NCBI GenBank assembly: GCA_020746105.1 | Contig: CM036618.1 | Location: forward strand, 47,770,514 to 47,834,513 | Source of the DNA: Trogon surrucura | Lineage: Eukaryota; Chordata; Aves; Trogoniformes; Trogonidae | Reading direction: 5' to 3' | Length of the DNA stretch: 64,000 nucleotides | Part shown: positions 12,301 through 23,440 of the stretch, in pieces | How the letters are laid out: the number at the start of each line of letters is the position of its first letter | Position numbering within the stretch: the stretch's first letter is position 1 | The notes under the pieces: model-generated | Database searches by the model: none | Seen by the model: the letters and a program-made list of their open reading frames with translations, nothing else | What the model was told of the DNA's origin: nothing | Program-made: the position numbers and the translations under genes

Positions 12301-15300
12301 AGCAATGTATCTTTACTTAAGCAGTAGCCTACATACGTACATGCCTAGCCCATAGCTTTTTACCACTGACTTTCTTTGCATCTGATCAGTTTACTGAGAA
12401 CCTCTCTTTCATTTGAGCTATCAAAAACCTGCTGTACTTCCCTGTCTGTTTTGCTCTGCTGTGTCTTCTACTTTGTGTAATCCATTTCCTCATTTTTATT
12501 AAGATTCTACAAAATCAGTATGGCTTTAGATTATCATGTTATAAGGTTGTTTCTTGCCAGTGGCATAAGATTTTGTAAAAATATCTGTATTCTATATTTT
12601 TTTAAAAAAATACCATGTGAAGTACATCTTCTACCATTATTACAAATCTTGTAAGCAGATATAAAATTTGTGTAGTTATGTTTTAATCTAAACCTTTTAT
12701 CTTTATGAGTTTGGTTTCTTGCAAACTTAAGAGAAATGACTTGGAGATATGGAGAAAAAAAAGGCAAGATTTCAAGGAGAAGTTTCACACTTCATTTCCT
12801 TGTATTTTGTGCTATTGTGGCTAATGAAGAGCTGAAAAATGAAACTATGTTAAAGAGGAGTCTGATCATAAGGAAATAAAATTATGTGGTATATGGTAAG
12901 GAAATTGCAATTGTCAGCACAAAGTAATGAAAATCTGCAACAAAAATTAAAATATTTGCTACCTAAACCAGGATACCATTCATTAATTTGCAACAGAGGT
13001 AATGTGGTGTCTCAGTATGAAAAGGCTCCATTGACTTATTGTTTAACTATCATATGAATGCAAATTAGTTATATATGGGAATCTTTAAACACATTTACGC
13101 TTCTCAAGCATTCCTTTCTTCTATGAACTGTTTCCAGTATCTTCTGCTACTTGCATGAACATGTATTACAGACAAGGCAAAAGTTTTCTAAAATTCAGAG
13201 TCATCTATTGGAAGAACAAATCTGAATGCAGTTGTTAAATTAAAAGTGTATTTAAAAAGACAGTTGATGTTATAGGAAGGAAATTGTACAGATCTGGGTA
13301 GACAGTGAGAAAAAAAACTTCACCTTTCTAAGAAAAGAATTGTGTTACTTAAAATGCAGTTGTGCTCAGATGTCTACCTTTGACAGACTTTTCATGGGTT
13401 GACCAAATTGGAAATTCAAACTCTTTCATGCATACATGATTGATTATTGATTTTTTTCTGAATGGTACTTTTGAGTCTTATGGACCTTTTAATCCAAAAC
13501 ATACATGCAAATTTACATTCCCTTGAAGGACAACATTCTTATATTAGCATTTCCAGAGATCCAATGCGCACAGGATCGAATTCAATCGGAATGTAGAACA
13601 CCTCTAACTGTGTCCCATTTAAATTTGCCTGTTTACACAGAGGCCGAATTTGATCAAGTCTCTATCAAACAATGAAATAATTCAGTCCAGTGGCAGCCTT
13701 ATTTCACGTGACTTGGACATCTGTCTTGGTAGTGAGTATAGCTGTTTTCCTAGGAATGGAGCTTTGCTTTGATAAAATGTGTCTGGAAAAACAATTTTTA
13801 ATACATTCAGTTTATAATACTTTGTCATTGTACTCACATGTTTTTCCATCTCTATAGAACCTCTTTGTTTTAGGTTCTGATGACTAAATAATTCAGTCCA
13901 GTGGAATTAGGACTTTGAAATTACAGCTGCCTGGGGCAGGAGAAGAGTGTCTTGTCCTCTCCTTCTGGTGTTGTAGAGGATTTCTTTCTGATGGATGACA
14001 CTGGAAAAAAACAAACAAAAGGGATAGATGGATACATTGGGAGTCTTACAGCCCCACTTTTGAAAAATACTAGAGAACTTCACTGTATGGCCACACAGCG
14101 TAAATTTGTTTAGGCTCCATTACATCATGCTTGTTGCATTATAAAATGAAGTGATTACAATGCAATTGGAGCAGCTGATACATTTTGACTCACTTGACAA
14201 GAGGGGAAACATTGGGAAATCAGATGGATATATACGGATAGAAGAAGTGATCAGAACAAATTGTGATTATAATTGTATAATTTGATTGCTATCCCTTTTT
14301 TTAAATGTAATTGCTTTGTAATAGCAGTTTGTTTTGGGTTTGTGATGGTGTAAAACTTCTCTTAATTTTAATTTTTCAGAAGCCATACAGCAAACCGTAG
14401 TCAAATAAAATGATGATATCAAAATATGAGTAGTTTAGCTATGTGAATTGGAAGAGCTTTTTGCTGTTTTGATTCATTTGATTGTAACTGTTACTAATCA
14501 GCTGGGATAATAAAGCTAGCATCTTTAAAGGTTTTCATCTCTATTTTGATTGGGGATGAATCTTCTCTACCCTTGTTCTCCAGTCCCTCTGGTCCAAATG
14601 CAAAGTGTTCCTAACACATTAAAAAGTCGTGGATCTCTTCCAACCCTAATGTAAGCGGCATAGGTATGATGGCATTTATTTTGATGGATAGTTTCCTCAA
14701 GGATATAGACAAGGATGAAATGTCAGTGCTAGTATTTTTCAGTCTGCTAAGAATCTCTGTAACTCCCATGCAAAATAATCTGCTGATCTATTGGTGTGAC
14801 TTAGTGCAGGTGTCTAGAGTTAGGTAAAGTAAAATCACTCACTGTTATCCTATAAAACTTGCTGGAGCATGAGAATCTCTTCTTTCACACTGAGTGTTTC
14901 TATCTTTAAGGTTAATTCTGTCTCCTCTCTGATTGAACATGTACCTTAGGCCACTGGGGAAGCTTTAATGATAAAAGCACGGAAAAAAGATTAAGGTAGC
15001 CAGTCAGTGAGTTGACAGCTGGAGAATGTACTTTATATGTCAGAATTACAGATAGACTTATTGTCTTTTCTTGCCTTTTTAATAATTGCTGAAGCTATGC
15101 ACAGGTGCCTAAATGCATGTAGCAGAGGAAAGTTAACAACATACTGATGAAGAAAGGGATACTATATGTTTTCAAGAAGTCTGCCACAAAGTAATGAAGA
15201 CAGCCGAGTCAAAATGTGGATGATGAATTTGTTGGTTTTTTTGTTTTTCTTTTTTAAATTCAGTAATGCTAGAGCTAAGATAGCACCTCAAATATTTTCT

Positions 15301-16212
15301 GCTTTGGTGATATGCCATTGAGAGACAACTTTATTGAGCTTCTCCAAATCATGATAGCAGATGATGTCAGTGGGACCTCCTCACATTAACAGGAAACTCA
15401 AAAGCTTTTGAATATTATCTCAGAGACATTTGTTTACCCTCCTTAGCACCAGTAATTTCAGCCCTAGAAGGAATCCCCTTTTTTTTTGATCTGTCTTTTA
15501 TACCTGTAGCTAGCAGATATAAATGTACACTGTCAAGATGAATTTCTATGTGTTGTCCATTTGAAGAGCAATTTGTATAACACAGATTTAATTCTGTTGG
15601 TGCTGTAATATATTTTTGAGATACACATTTATATCATATCACATATATCACATTTTATAGAATGGTGTGAACATTGATTTGTGTCATTCATCCATTAGAC
15701 TTTTATGACCAAGCTTTCGGGTTTGTCATCTACCCAATAACCTTTCTTCACGTTACTTCACTCAGGTCACAATCCAAGATCCCCTTTTTTTTTTTTTTTT
15801 TCAAATACACTTTTCTGTTTGTCTGTTTGAGCTGCTGTACTGAGAACATTTCCTCTCAGGAATTCATTCATTCTTAACATCTTAGTGATTGTTTGCTGTA
15901 TGCTTTGGCCTTTCTCTCCAAGCTTGCAGGTAAGGCTGCAGATCTTTCTTTGCATATGGAACTTATTCCATTCCCCAGATTCTGGGATTTGGACCCAGAA
16001 ATAATACATTTCTTATAGTTCCCTAAGAAAGCGTCTTATATTTCACTCAAGGAGTCAATATGCATTTATAGTACTGTATAAGGCTCCATCTTTTAAAGAG
16101 CTAGTAGTATATCACTACTAGGTCAATTTTATGGATCTCATGTTAGATGAATCTCCTCTTGTAATGTAGTACCAGTTTGCAGTTATATATGTAGCTATCT
16201 GAAAATACAAAG
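6372..16212. other. Long AT-rich non-coding tract
   Basis: Nearly 10 kb without a recognisable gene or transposon. Small items seen: a cluster of seven CpGs at 6624-6664; a 15-bp tandem duplication around 8320-8350; T17 runs at 10316-10332 and 15785-15801; a 19-bp direct repeat (13675-13693 and 13886-13904); and a 22-bp stretch at about 14628-14650 that resembles a CR1 3' UTR remnant but is too short to call. The open frames (60-84 aa) look like chance. Likely intronic or intergenic. Confidence 0.6.
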
Positions 16213-16545
16213 AATATCCTTCCAGTACTTGAAGGGGGCCTACAGGAAAGCTGAGGAGGGACTACTTACAAGGGCATGTACTGACAGGATGAGAGACATG
16301 GTTTTAAACTAGAACAGGGTAGATTTAGGTTAGATATTAGTGAGAAGTTCTTTACAATGAGGGTGGTAAAACACTGGAAGAGGTTGTCCAGAGAGGTGGT
16401 GGAGGCCCCATCCCTGGAGGCATTCAAGGTCAGGCTTGATGGGGCTCTGAGCAACCTGATCTAGTTAAAGATGTCCCTGCTCACCGCAGGGGGGTTGGAC
16501 TAGACGACCTTTAAAGGTCCTTTCCAGCCCAAAGTATTCTATGAT
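16213..16545 (+). mobile_element. CR1 LINE, 5'-truncated 3' end
   Basis: This is the C-terminal ORF2 region (CTTGAAGGGGGCCTACAGGA, AGAGGTGGTGGAGGCCCC, GATGGGGCTCTGAGCAACCT blocks) followed by the CR1 3' UTR and a short tail ending ATTCTATGA. The reading frame is disrupted, so it is somewhat older than the copy at 5851. Confidence 0.92.
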
Positions 16546-19500
16546 CATATACAGGAATATCTATTTTTTATACTCATGTAGCTATTAATATCTTTAATTC
16601 CCCTACCCCTCCACCCCACTTCATTTCCCGTTTTCTCTCTAATATTCCATCTGGAAATCTTTTTTCATGTTATTCATTATACAGTCTATGAAATGGTATA
16701 AATAATTCTGTTTTCTGATTTGTATGCAGTTCATTAGTACAGAGTTTTCAGCTGAATTTTGGAAAGCTCAAAACAAAGGAAGTTTGTGAAAGGAATATCA
16801 GCAAGCAGCAAATTGAACAAAGTTAGCAGAACAAAACTCAGGTGCCATTTCAGTATTTAACATTATGACTCATTGCGTAAAATTTGTCAGTGCTATCAGT
16901 TTCAGTCTTATCAGTGACTCAAACTAACTATGATAAATGCACATTTCCATATTATGATTTTGTCATGCTTCAGGGTGACACCTTGGCTTAATTATTGCAA
17001 TGCATGTTGCTGATAGAGCAAATTTTTCAAAGCAGCAAGCAGAGAGAATTTCCCAGTCTTTATTGTATATGGCTCTGAAATCTTCCTTTCTAGTGCTTCA
17101 CTGTAGGCAAGCTAAATGGTAACTAGAAACTTTAGGGCACATTTATTTATGAAAGATTCTAAATATACAGAAGGCAAAATCATAATTATTAAAAATATGT
17201 ATTTTAGAACAAAGGAATTGTGTCTTATACAATATTTGTCAAGGTCAGAAAATAAATAGTGTAACAGTTTCTCTGCAATACCAGTTTTCACGTCCATTTT
17301 TCAGAATATCAGTGCCCGCTGCATATTACTGTTTGATAATTAACCAATACTTAAGTAAATGCTGTGCAGATAGTGTGAGATCTCTTTTATTACAGATTGC
17401 AAAACCTGAACCATCAACACTAAAACCTCACATAAAAACGATAAATAAGAGGTAACTGAAATCCAAAGCTAAATGAATTTGCTTCTTTACTTAGTAATTA
17501 TTTAATGTGAAGGATGAAAAATTCATGTAGATCCTTTGTTGCTTATTTTCCTATTTAATGCAGTGTTAACTCTTACTTTCCTACCTCACAACAGCAGATT
17601 AATTCATTTAAAAATGATTACTTTCTCCGGAAGATGTCTTGTGATTAGTCTTGTGATGTGGCTGAGATTAGTCTTTTCTAACTTGTGTGGGTAACTGGCA
17701 GCAACAATGTTATCAAAGGAGAGAAGAAAATACTTGCTCTACTCATTCATCTTTAATAAAGGGAGTATCAATGAAATGGAAATCTGATAGTTTCTTTGCT
17801 CTGGAAACTCGGAGAGTTTGAGTATGAATCCTGGTTTTGGTGTCAAAGATGACTTTTTTCCAGTGATGTTTGTGGCAGGTGTTAGGGATCTGGTCTGAGC
17901 ATCAGGAGCTAGTGGGAATTCTTGGGAGGATGCATGCTGAGTTCCTGGCATAAAGAATTTAGACATCAAAAGATAAAAATGTCCTAGGCATACATTTAGT
18001 GGGATGAACAGGGAAAAGACACAAGTCCAGAAACAGTTTCAGGCAACAAACTTGAAGCAAAACAAACTTTTCCCTCACCAAAAACAGGCAAATGAGGACA
18101 CTTACTCATTATTTTTTTTCTAATCTGACCAGCAAAAGCTATATTTTCTCCCTGTACGTGTAACTAGCTGTTATGCATGGAGGTTGTGAAGTCTTTCCTC
18201 TACAGAGACTGCATCTGTTGGGAAGAGGCTGAGGACCATTGTGGTCTAGGCTGGCCACTGATGTGAAATTGAAAAGAGTGGGAGTTGAGGATGTTTATTT
18301 ATTAATACAAAGTTTTTCCTGAAGGTGTATTGACAGTGCTCTTTCCTTTTTGAAGAGACTTTTCTGATAGTTCCCTTAGGATCAGCTGACATGAGAAGTA
18401 CTAAGTATGATCTTAATTATAGGTCTTATTTCACTCTGAGCTAAGGATCAAGCTGTTTACATTTATATGGTAGTGAAGATCACTCTGCCTGCTTCCTCAT
18501 GGTTACTTCTGACACATGTTGCTCATCATGGTTAAAAATCCTGGGCTGAAATAGTATCAGAAACTAGACTAAACTGGCACTGTTGAAGAAGAATGTTTGC
18601 TTTGTATTGAAGGTGGCTGAAGGAAGGGAAGAAGTGTGGGGACTGAGAATTGATGACACGTTAAGGAGTGTTGGGACGACAGCAGAGCTGAACTGGTTCT
18701 GGCTCTGCTGTGAAATGCTGGCATGTTATAAGTACACTAGATGAGAAATGAGAAGCTTTGTTTCAACAACTGGACATATTCATCTGTGAAAGGCAATGTG
18801 TGATAAACTGCAGTCAGCATCTAGTAGAACCTACAGAAAATGACCTAATTTCACAATGAGTAGTCATCCAAGTATTCAAAATCCAAATTGTCGTTGTTCT
18901 CTGAGAGCTGTTTGTATGGCCTCCCCTAAGCTCTATTTCCACATGCATTCAAGTCAAGAGCCAAAATCTGACTGACTTTAATAGAAGCGGAATTAGGCTC
19001 ATATTGAATTTTTGGAACGATGTTAACGTTGCTGTCAGCAAGATTATGAGTTCTACCCTCATGCTCTCCCCTGACATCTGCCTGTTTCAAGGTATAAATG
19101 AACGAATACACAAGGCACACTTGAGGAAATTTTTACATCTGCCTGTATTAGCAGCCAGGAGAGATGTTGTGAAATACTGGAAGCCTGACAAACCCTGCAG
19201 CTTTCAAAAGCTAGTTTGGAAATGTTTTCAGTTTAGACTCATTAAAATAGGAATAATAGTAAAGGGAAGGCCAGAATTTAGATTTTTTGATCCAAGACTC
19301 CAACAAGGCAGAGTAAGTACTTCCCTATAAACAGTCTGAAGTGCAGGTTTATCCCTATTTACACAGTGAGAGTAAGGGCGAAAAGAGATTAAATCGTCTA
19401 TTTGATGCCCTGGTAAAACTGTCTTTCTTTTGAAACAAATGTGTGTGAAATTTATTTTCCACTTTACAATCCTTCTGCATTTGGTATGTTACTATTACTT

Positions 19501-20066
19501 CATCGTTCTTCTCTTCTGAACCTTTAATATTTGCATCTGCTTCTCGTATTTTGTATGCAGACACAATAATTTTGTGTCCTACATTGTTTGAATAATATGT
19601 AGCAGATGTCTGTTCTGTTTTTGCCATTGTACAAATCAATATATTTTCTTAAATGAAGAGGAAGAAAAAAAAAAAAGGTCACCCTAGATGTTGTAGACAA
19701 ACTGAGTTTGTCTAGTCTGAAATAAAAATGCAAAACCCACAGGCTCTTTCCACTGAATGGTCAAAAAGGCTACCTTTTTCAAAAAATACCAAAATATTTA
19801 ATTCCCACTACTTTATGGATCATTACATTATTTCAACAACTTTCCAAAGTTCCAGACTTTCCAAAGGTACTCCATCTTGACCACAACCAAGACTGTTATT
19901 TTAAAAATTGAATTGACCTTTCGTTTTGTTGTCGTTGATACTAACAGCTGTATACCTTTAACATACCAGCTACTTTTACAAGGAAACAAAAGCTGTTTAT
20001 TAGATAATGCTTTAAGACTTAACAATGCAAAGATACTGAGTAGTTCTTGTAAAATGGAACGTCTTA
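16546..20066. other. AT-rich non-coding DNA
   Basis: No transposon or gene is recognised. An open frame at 19004-19330 (108 aa, +) overlaps another on the minus strand and has no recognised family or clear splice signals, so I do not call it coding. Confidence 0.55.
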
Positions 20067-20076
20067 GGGGGCCGGT

Positions 20077-20088
20077 TAGCTCAGTCGG
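20077..20088 (+). promoter_or_regulatory. Pol III A box of the SINE
   Basis: TAGCTCAGTCGG matches the TRGYNNANNGG consensus. It is the internal promoter element in the D-arm of the tRNA-derived head. Confidence 0.75.
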
Positions 20089-20120
20089 TTGAGCGTGGTG
20101 CTGATAACACCAAGGTCAGG

Positions 20121-20131
20121 GGTTCAGTTCC
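20121..20131 (+). promoter_or_regulatory. Pol III B box of the SINE
   Basis: GGTTCAGTTCC matches the GGTTCRANTCC consensus with one change (G for A at position 7). This suggests a partly decayed internal promoter. Confidence 0.7.
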
Positions 20132-20248
20132 CGTTCGGTCCCCATGTGTTGCCTGATCTAGTCGAGAGGTGGCGTCCCTGCCCACAACAGGGAGGTTGGA
20201 TTAAAATGACCTCTAAGGTCCCTTCCAGCCCAGGCCATTCTGATTCTT

Positions 20249-23200
20249 CAGCTTCTGGATTTTCAGTGAGCAGGAATTGAGAGCATTAATTGTTTCACAG
20301 TATGTGCTGAACAGCTCTCAAGTCATGGGATGAAGTTCTTCCAAAATCTCTACTGCTACAGGCTGTACTTTGACTGAAATATTAGTAGATACAATGTAGC
20401 ATTTTCTTACCGAGATGATTTTCTATTTCCATGGTAGCAGACAGTTTGGACAGAATTCAAGCATGTGGGTTTTTTTCCTTCTTAGCAAAAGGACTAATGA
20501 GAGCAGCAGATTAAATTGCAGCATCTATGTTCTGTTTGTTATATAAAGCTGTGGTATGTGGCTGTTCCTGTCAAGCAGATCAAAAATGACTGAGATAAAT
20601 ATGCAGTGGAAAGGCAATAAAGACATGAAATACCTTACCTGGGAGCTTTCAGTCACGCGATCTCTGAGCCATAACTAGTGCTTGTCCACTTCTTGCAGCT
20701 TCATTCTATGTTTTTTTTTTTATTTTATAATTCCAGTTGTCTTAAATTGTTATGTCTATAAACATGGTGCAAGGTACGTATTACGTTTAATGGTGTTCTT
20801 CTTCACGCTTGTTTATCCGGTTCTCTTCCTTCTACACCTTTCGTACTGGATCTGACTTTGGAAGATGGTAATGTGCAAAGCAGATCGGTTGCTGCCAGCC
20901 CTGTTGCTTACTTTTCAATAGGAATTTCAGCTACTATCATGATAAGGGTAGGACAGAATCTCAACTAATGTCAGATATAATACTCTAAGATCAACTGAAG
21001 TTACTTTAAAGAGTGAAGGTGGCCATATATGCCACAGTACTCAACTATATGGTTTTATGATGCATTTTTGTTAAAGTACTTCTACCTTACCATTTCAAAA
21101 TGTGTGTATAGTCATCTTGTGGAACAGAAATGAGAGTACTCAGAAAGAAGATTGTGTATAGGTATAATGATGAACAACATCTAAATACTAAGTGTACAAA
21201 TGCTCAGGAAGGAAGTAGGTTAATGTAAGGAAAGGTTACAGAGCCAACTCGTGGCTCAGAAATGGCTCATGATGAAGTTTAAGCAAAAGACTTCACTGCA
21301 ACAAAAATGTCAGTGAGTGAAATTTTACAGCTGCAGCTGTATGCGTTTTACTTGAGGGAAGGCAAGAAGGGGAATGAACTGAGGCATTTTAGGAGATACT
21401 AGTAAGGAATTGTTTCAGGTGACTATTATCCAAAATGATTAAATGTAGTACCATGAATCAATGTAGTTTTGCAAGAAACACTTGCTGTGTGGCAATGTTT
21501 TGGATAAGTATCTTCAGAAATACTGTGGTACCAGTAGAGTGGGGTTTGCATATTTCTAGAGCTGATGGCCACAAAAGCATCTGGAGTATTGAATTAATAA
21601 GATGGTTAATCTCAGCTTTTCAAATTCCCATTTTCATCCTAGTACAAACCAACTAGGATCTGTTGCTATTTAGATATATTTAAATTTCATTCATTTTATC
21701 AAGCTTCCTCAGACCAGTGAATGCAAGCCAGAACAGGTCCAGAAGTAAATATTGGGAACCCAAACATGAAGCAGTTAGTGATCCACTGGTTAAAATGGTC
21801 ACTTGTTAGACTCGGCTTGAAATCCTTCCTTGTATCTTTTGAAACTAGACAATGCCTCATTTCTTAAATCCCTCAGAACTACCTCTAATGATTCAGTTAT
21901 GAATGATCCTGGAATAAGTAAGGTTCTGTTTCTGAAACAGAAGGTCTTTTTATGTTCTTGCACAAACCAGTAAGTTTCAAACTTCATTGTGTGGAGAAGC
22001 TGTTCCTTCTCTACTCCCAACTGTGAATACATCTGTAGTTTTGAGATTAGAATATGATATTCATTCTGACATCTTTACAAAAGATGTAGATTACTTTCAT
22101 CCACAGACCATACTGCTTGTAGCACAAGCATGAAATTTTCCTGCTACCTGAGCAAAGCTGGGAGACTGAGCAGTTAGTAGGTGATGTTGGACCTTCGGAG
22201 TGATCAATGGATTTGGAGCAGCACAGAGGATAACCATGCAATCAAGTGAAAATCAGACCTAACAGAAGTGGGGAGAAAATAACTTTGTATCACAAAGGCA
22301 GCTTCATGTTAAGGCAAGTATGTGCCAGCTTTGGGTGCTGGCAAGGATGACAAATAGCTGCCTCAGTCACTAACTGTGATCGTAACATGCCATGGTTAAA
22401 GCCAGTTGTGTCACTACCAGCTCATGATTGCAAAGTTAAGTCACAGATCCTGCTGTGTGGTTACCTCTGTCTTCTACTATGAGTTATAGGCAAAGATATT
22501 ATCTAAGTCTGTGTTAATTATTGGTGGATGTTGCTTAATATGTCTACGTAAATGTTTCCCCAATGAAAACTCTGCTTAGAGAATTGTAACAATGTCAAGT
22601 TAGAGTCTCCTTTTCATGGAAAGCTTTTGCTCATAGGCCATGAAATGTAACACAACACATAATTTTGGAATATTCCTTTTTATCGTAAATGCAAGGTTTT
22701 GGATTTTACGCTTTCGGATTTTGAACTTTAAATCCGATTTTAATCTTCTCATATATTTTTAAACCTTTCATAAGGCAAAGAGCTACAGTCATGGAGAGTG
22801 CCGCTAAGATTTTGCAGTGCGTTTTTGCCAAATTCAGTACAGTATTGAATCTGACTGGAAGTAACACTTGAAAATTCATAATGTTCTGAACATTAAGTTC
22901 AAATAGTGTTTACAGTGTTTTTATTTTACATTTAGTTCTGATTTAAATGCTTAGTCTCATACTAAATAAGTATCTCATAAAATCTAAGGCATCTTGAAAA
23001 TATTTATTAATGATCTGGAAAACTCACTGGTAAATTCTCTTAAAATTCTCAGGTAAAAAATATCTGAACCACAATTTTAAATTACTAAATTAAGGAAATG
23101 CAATGTTCTCTGAAATTATTCATGAAGTGGAAGGTAATTCTTATCCTATATAATGCATTCATCTCCACATTTTCCCCAAATACCGATGAGCTATATATGA

Positions 23201-23249
23201 GCACTTCTGGGTGCATTGTGTTACTGTTGACATTTTAACCATTTACCAT
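20249..23249. other. AT-rich non-coding DNA
   Basis: I see no gene or transposon. A T-run (about 20710-20720) and scattered short chance frames (64-77 aa) are the only items. Confidence 0.55.
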
Positions 23250-23440
23250 TCATAGAATGATAGAATCATAGAAACATTCAGGTTGGAAAAGACCATTGGG
23301 ATCATCAAGTCCGTCCTATAACCCTACTCTGCAGCGTCCACACCTAAACCACATCCCCCAACACTACATCTACACGACCTTTAAACACCTCCAGGGAAGG
23401 TGACTCAACCACTTCCCTGGGCAGCCTGTTCCAGTGCCAT
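23250..23440 (-). mobile_element. CR1 LINE 3' end, older subfamily
   Basis: On the minus strand the piece ends in TTCTATGATTCTATCATTCTATGA, the CR1 octamer tail. The preceding 3' UTR block (GATGATCCCAATGGTCTTTT) differs from the other copies. The ORF2 C-terminal block, read on the + strand as CACTTCCCTGGGCAGCCTGT, closes the fragment. It is 5'-truncated at about 23440 and related in style to the copy at 55968. Confidence 0.88.

Larger units (their letters stand above)
20067..20248 (+). mobile_element. tRNA-Ile-derived SINE with CR1 3' tail (TguSINE1-like)
   Basis: The 5' part (20067-20144) is a tRNA-Ile-like head. It has a D-arm TAGCTCAGTCGG, a perfect 5-bp anticodon stem (20096-20100 with 20108-20112) closing the loop CTGATAA with anticodon GAT, and a T-arm GGTTCAGTTCC. 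After about 20145 it runs into CR1 3' UTR sequence (GTCCCTGCCCACAACAGGGA, TGACCTCTAAGGTCCCTTCC) and ends in a short CR1-like tail (ATTCTGATTCT). A tRNA head for Pol III transcription joined to a LINE 3' end for recognition by its reverse transcriptase is the normal plan of a tRNA SINE. Such CR1-mobilised tRNA-Ile SINEs were described from zebra finch and other passerines (TguSINE1). There is no other avian SINE I know with this composition. The family name is from memory. Confidence 0.85.

Noticed and set aside
14628..14650. Short CR1 3' UTR-like match (GATCTCTTCCAACCCTAATG)
   Set aside because: Only about 22 bp with no tail and no upstream similarity; could be chance.
19004..19330. 108-aa open frame, plus strand
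   Set aside because: No recognised family, no convincing splice sites or start context, overlapped by a minus-strand frame; probably chance.
20067..20144. Functional tRNA-Ile(GAT) gene
   Set aside because: Acceptor and T-stem pairs are partly broken, the D-loop is short by a base or two, there is no T-run terminator directly after it, and it continues into CR1 3' UTR; it is a SINE head.
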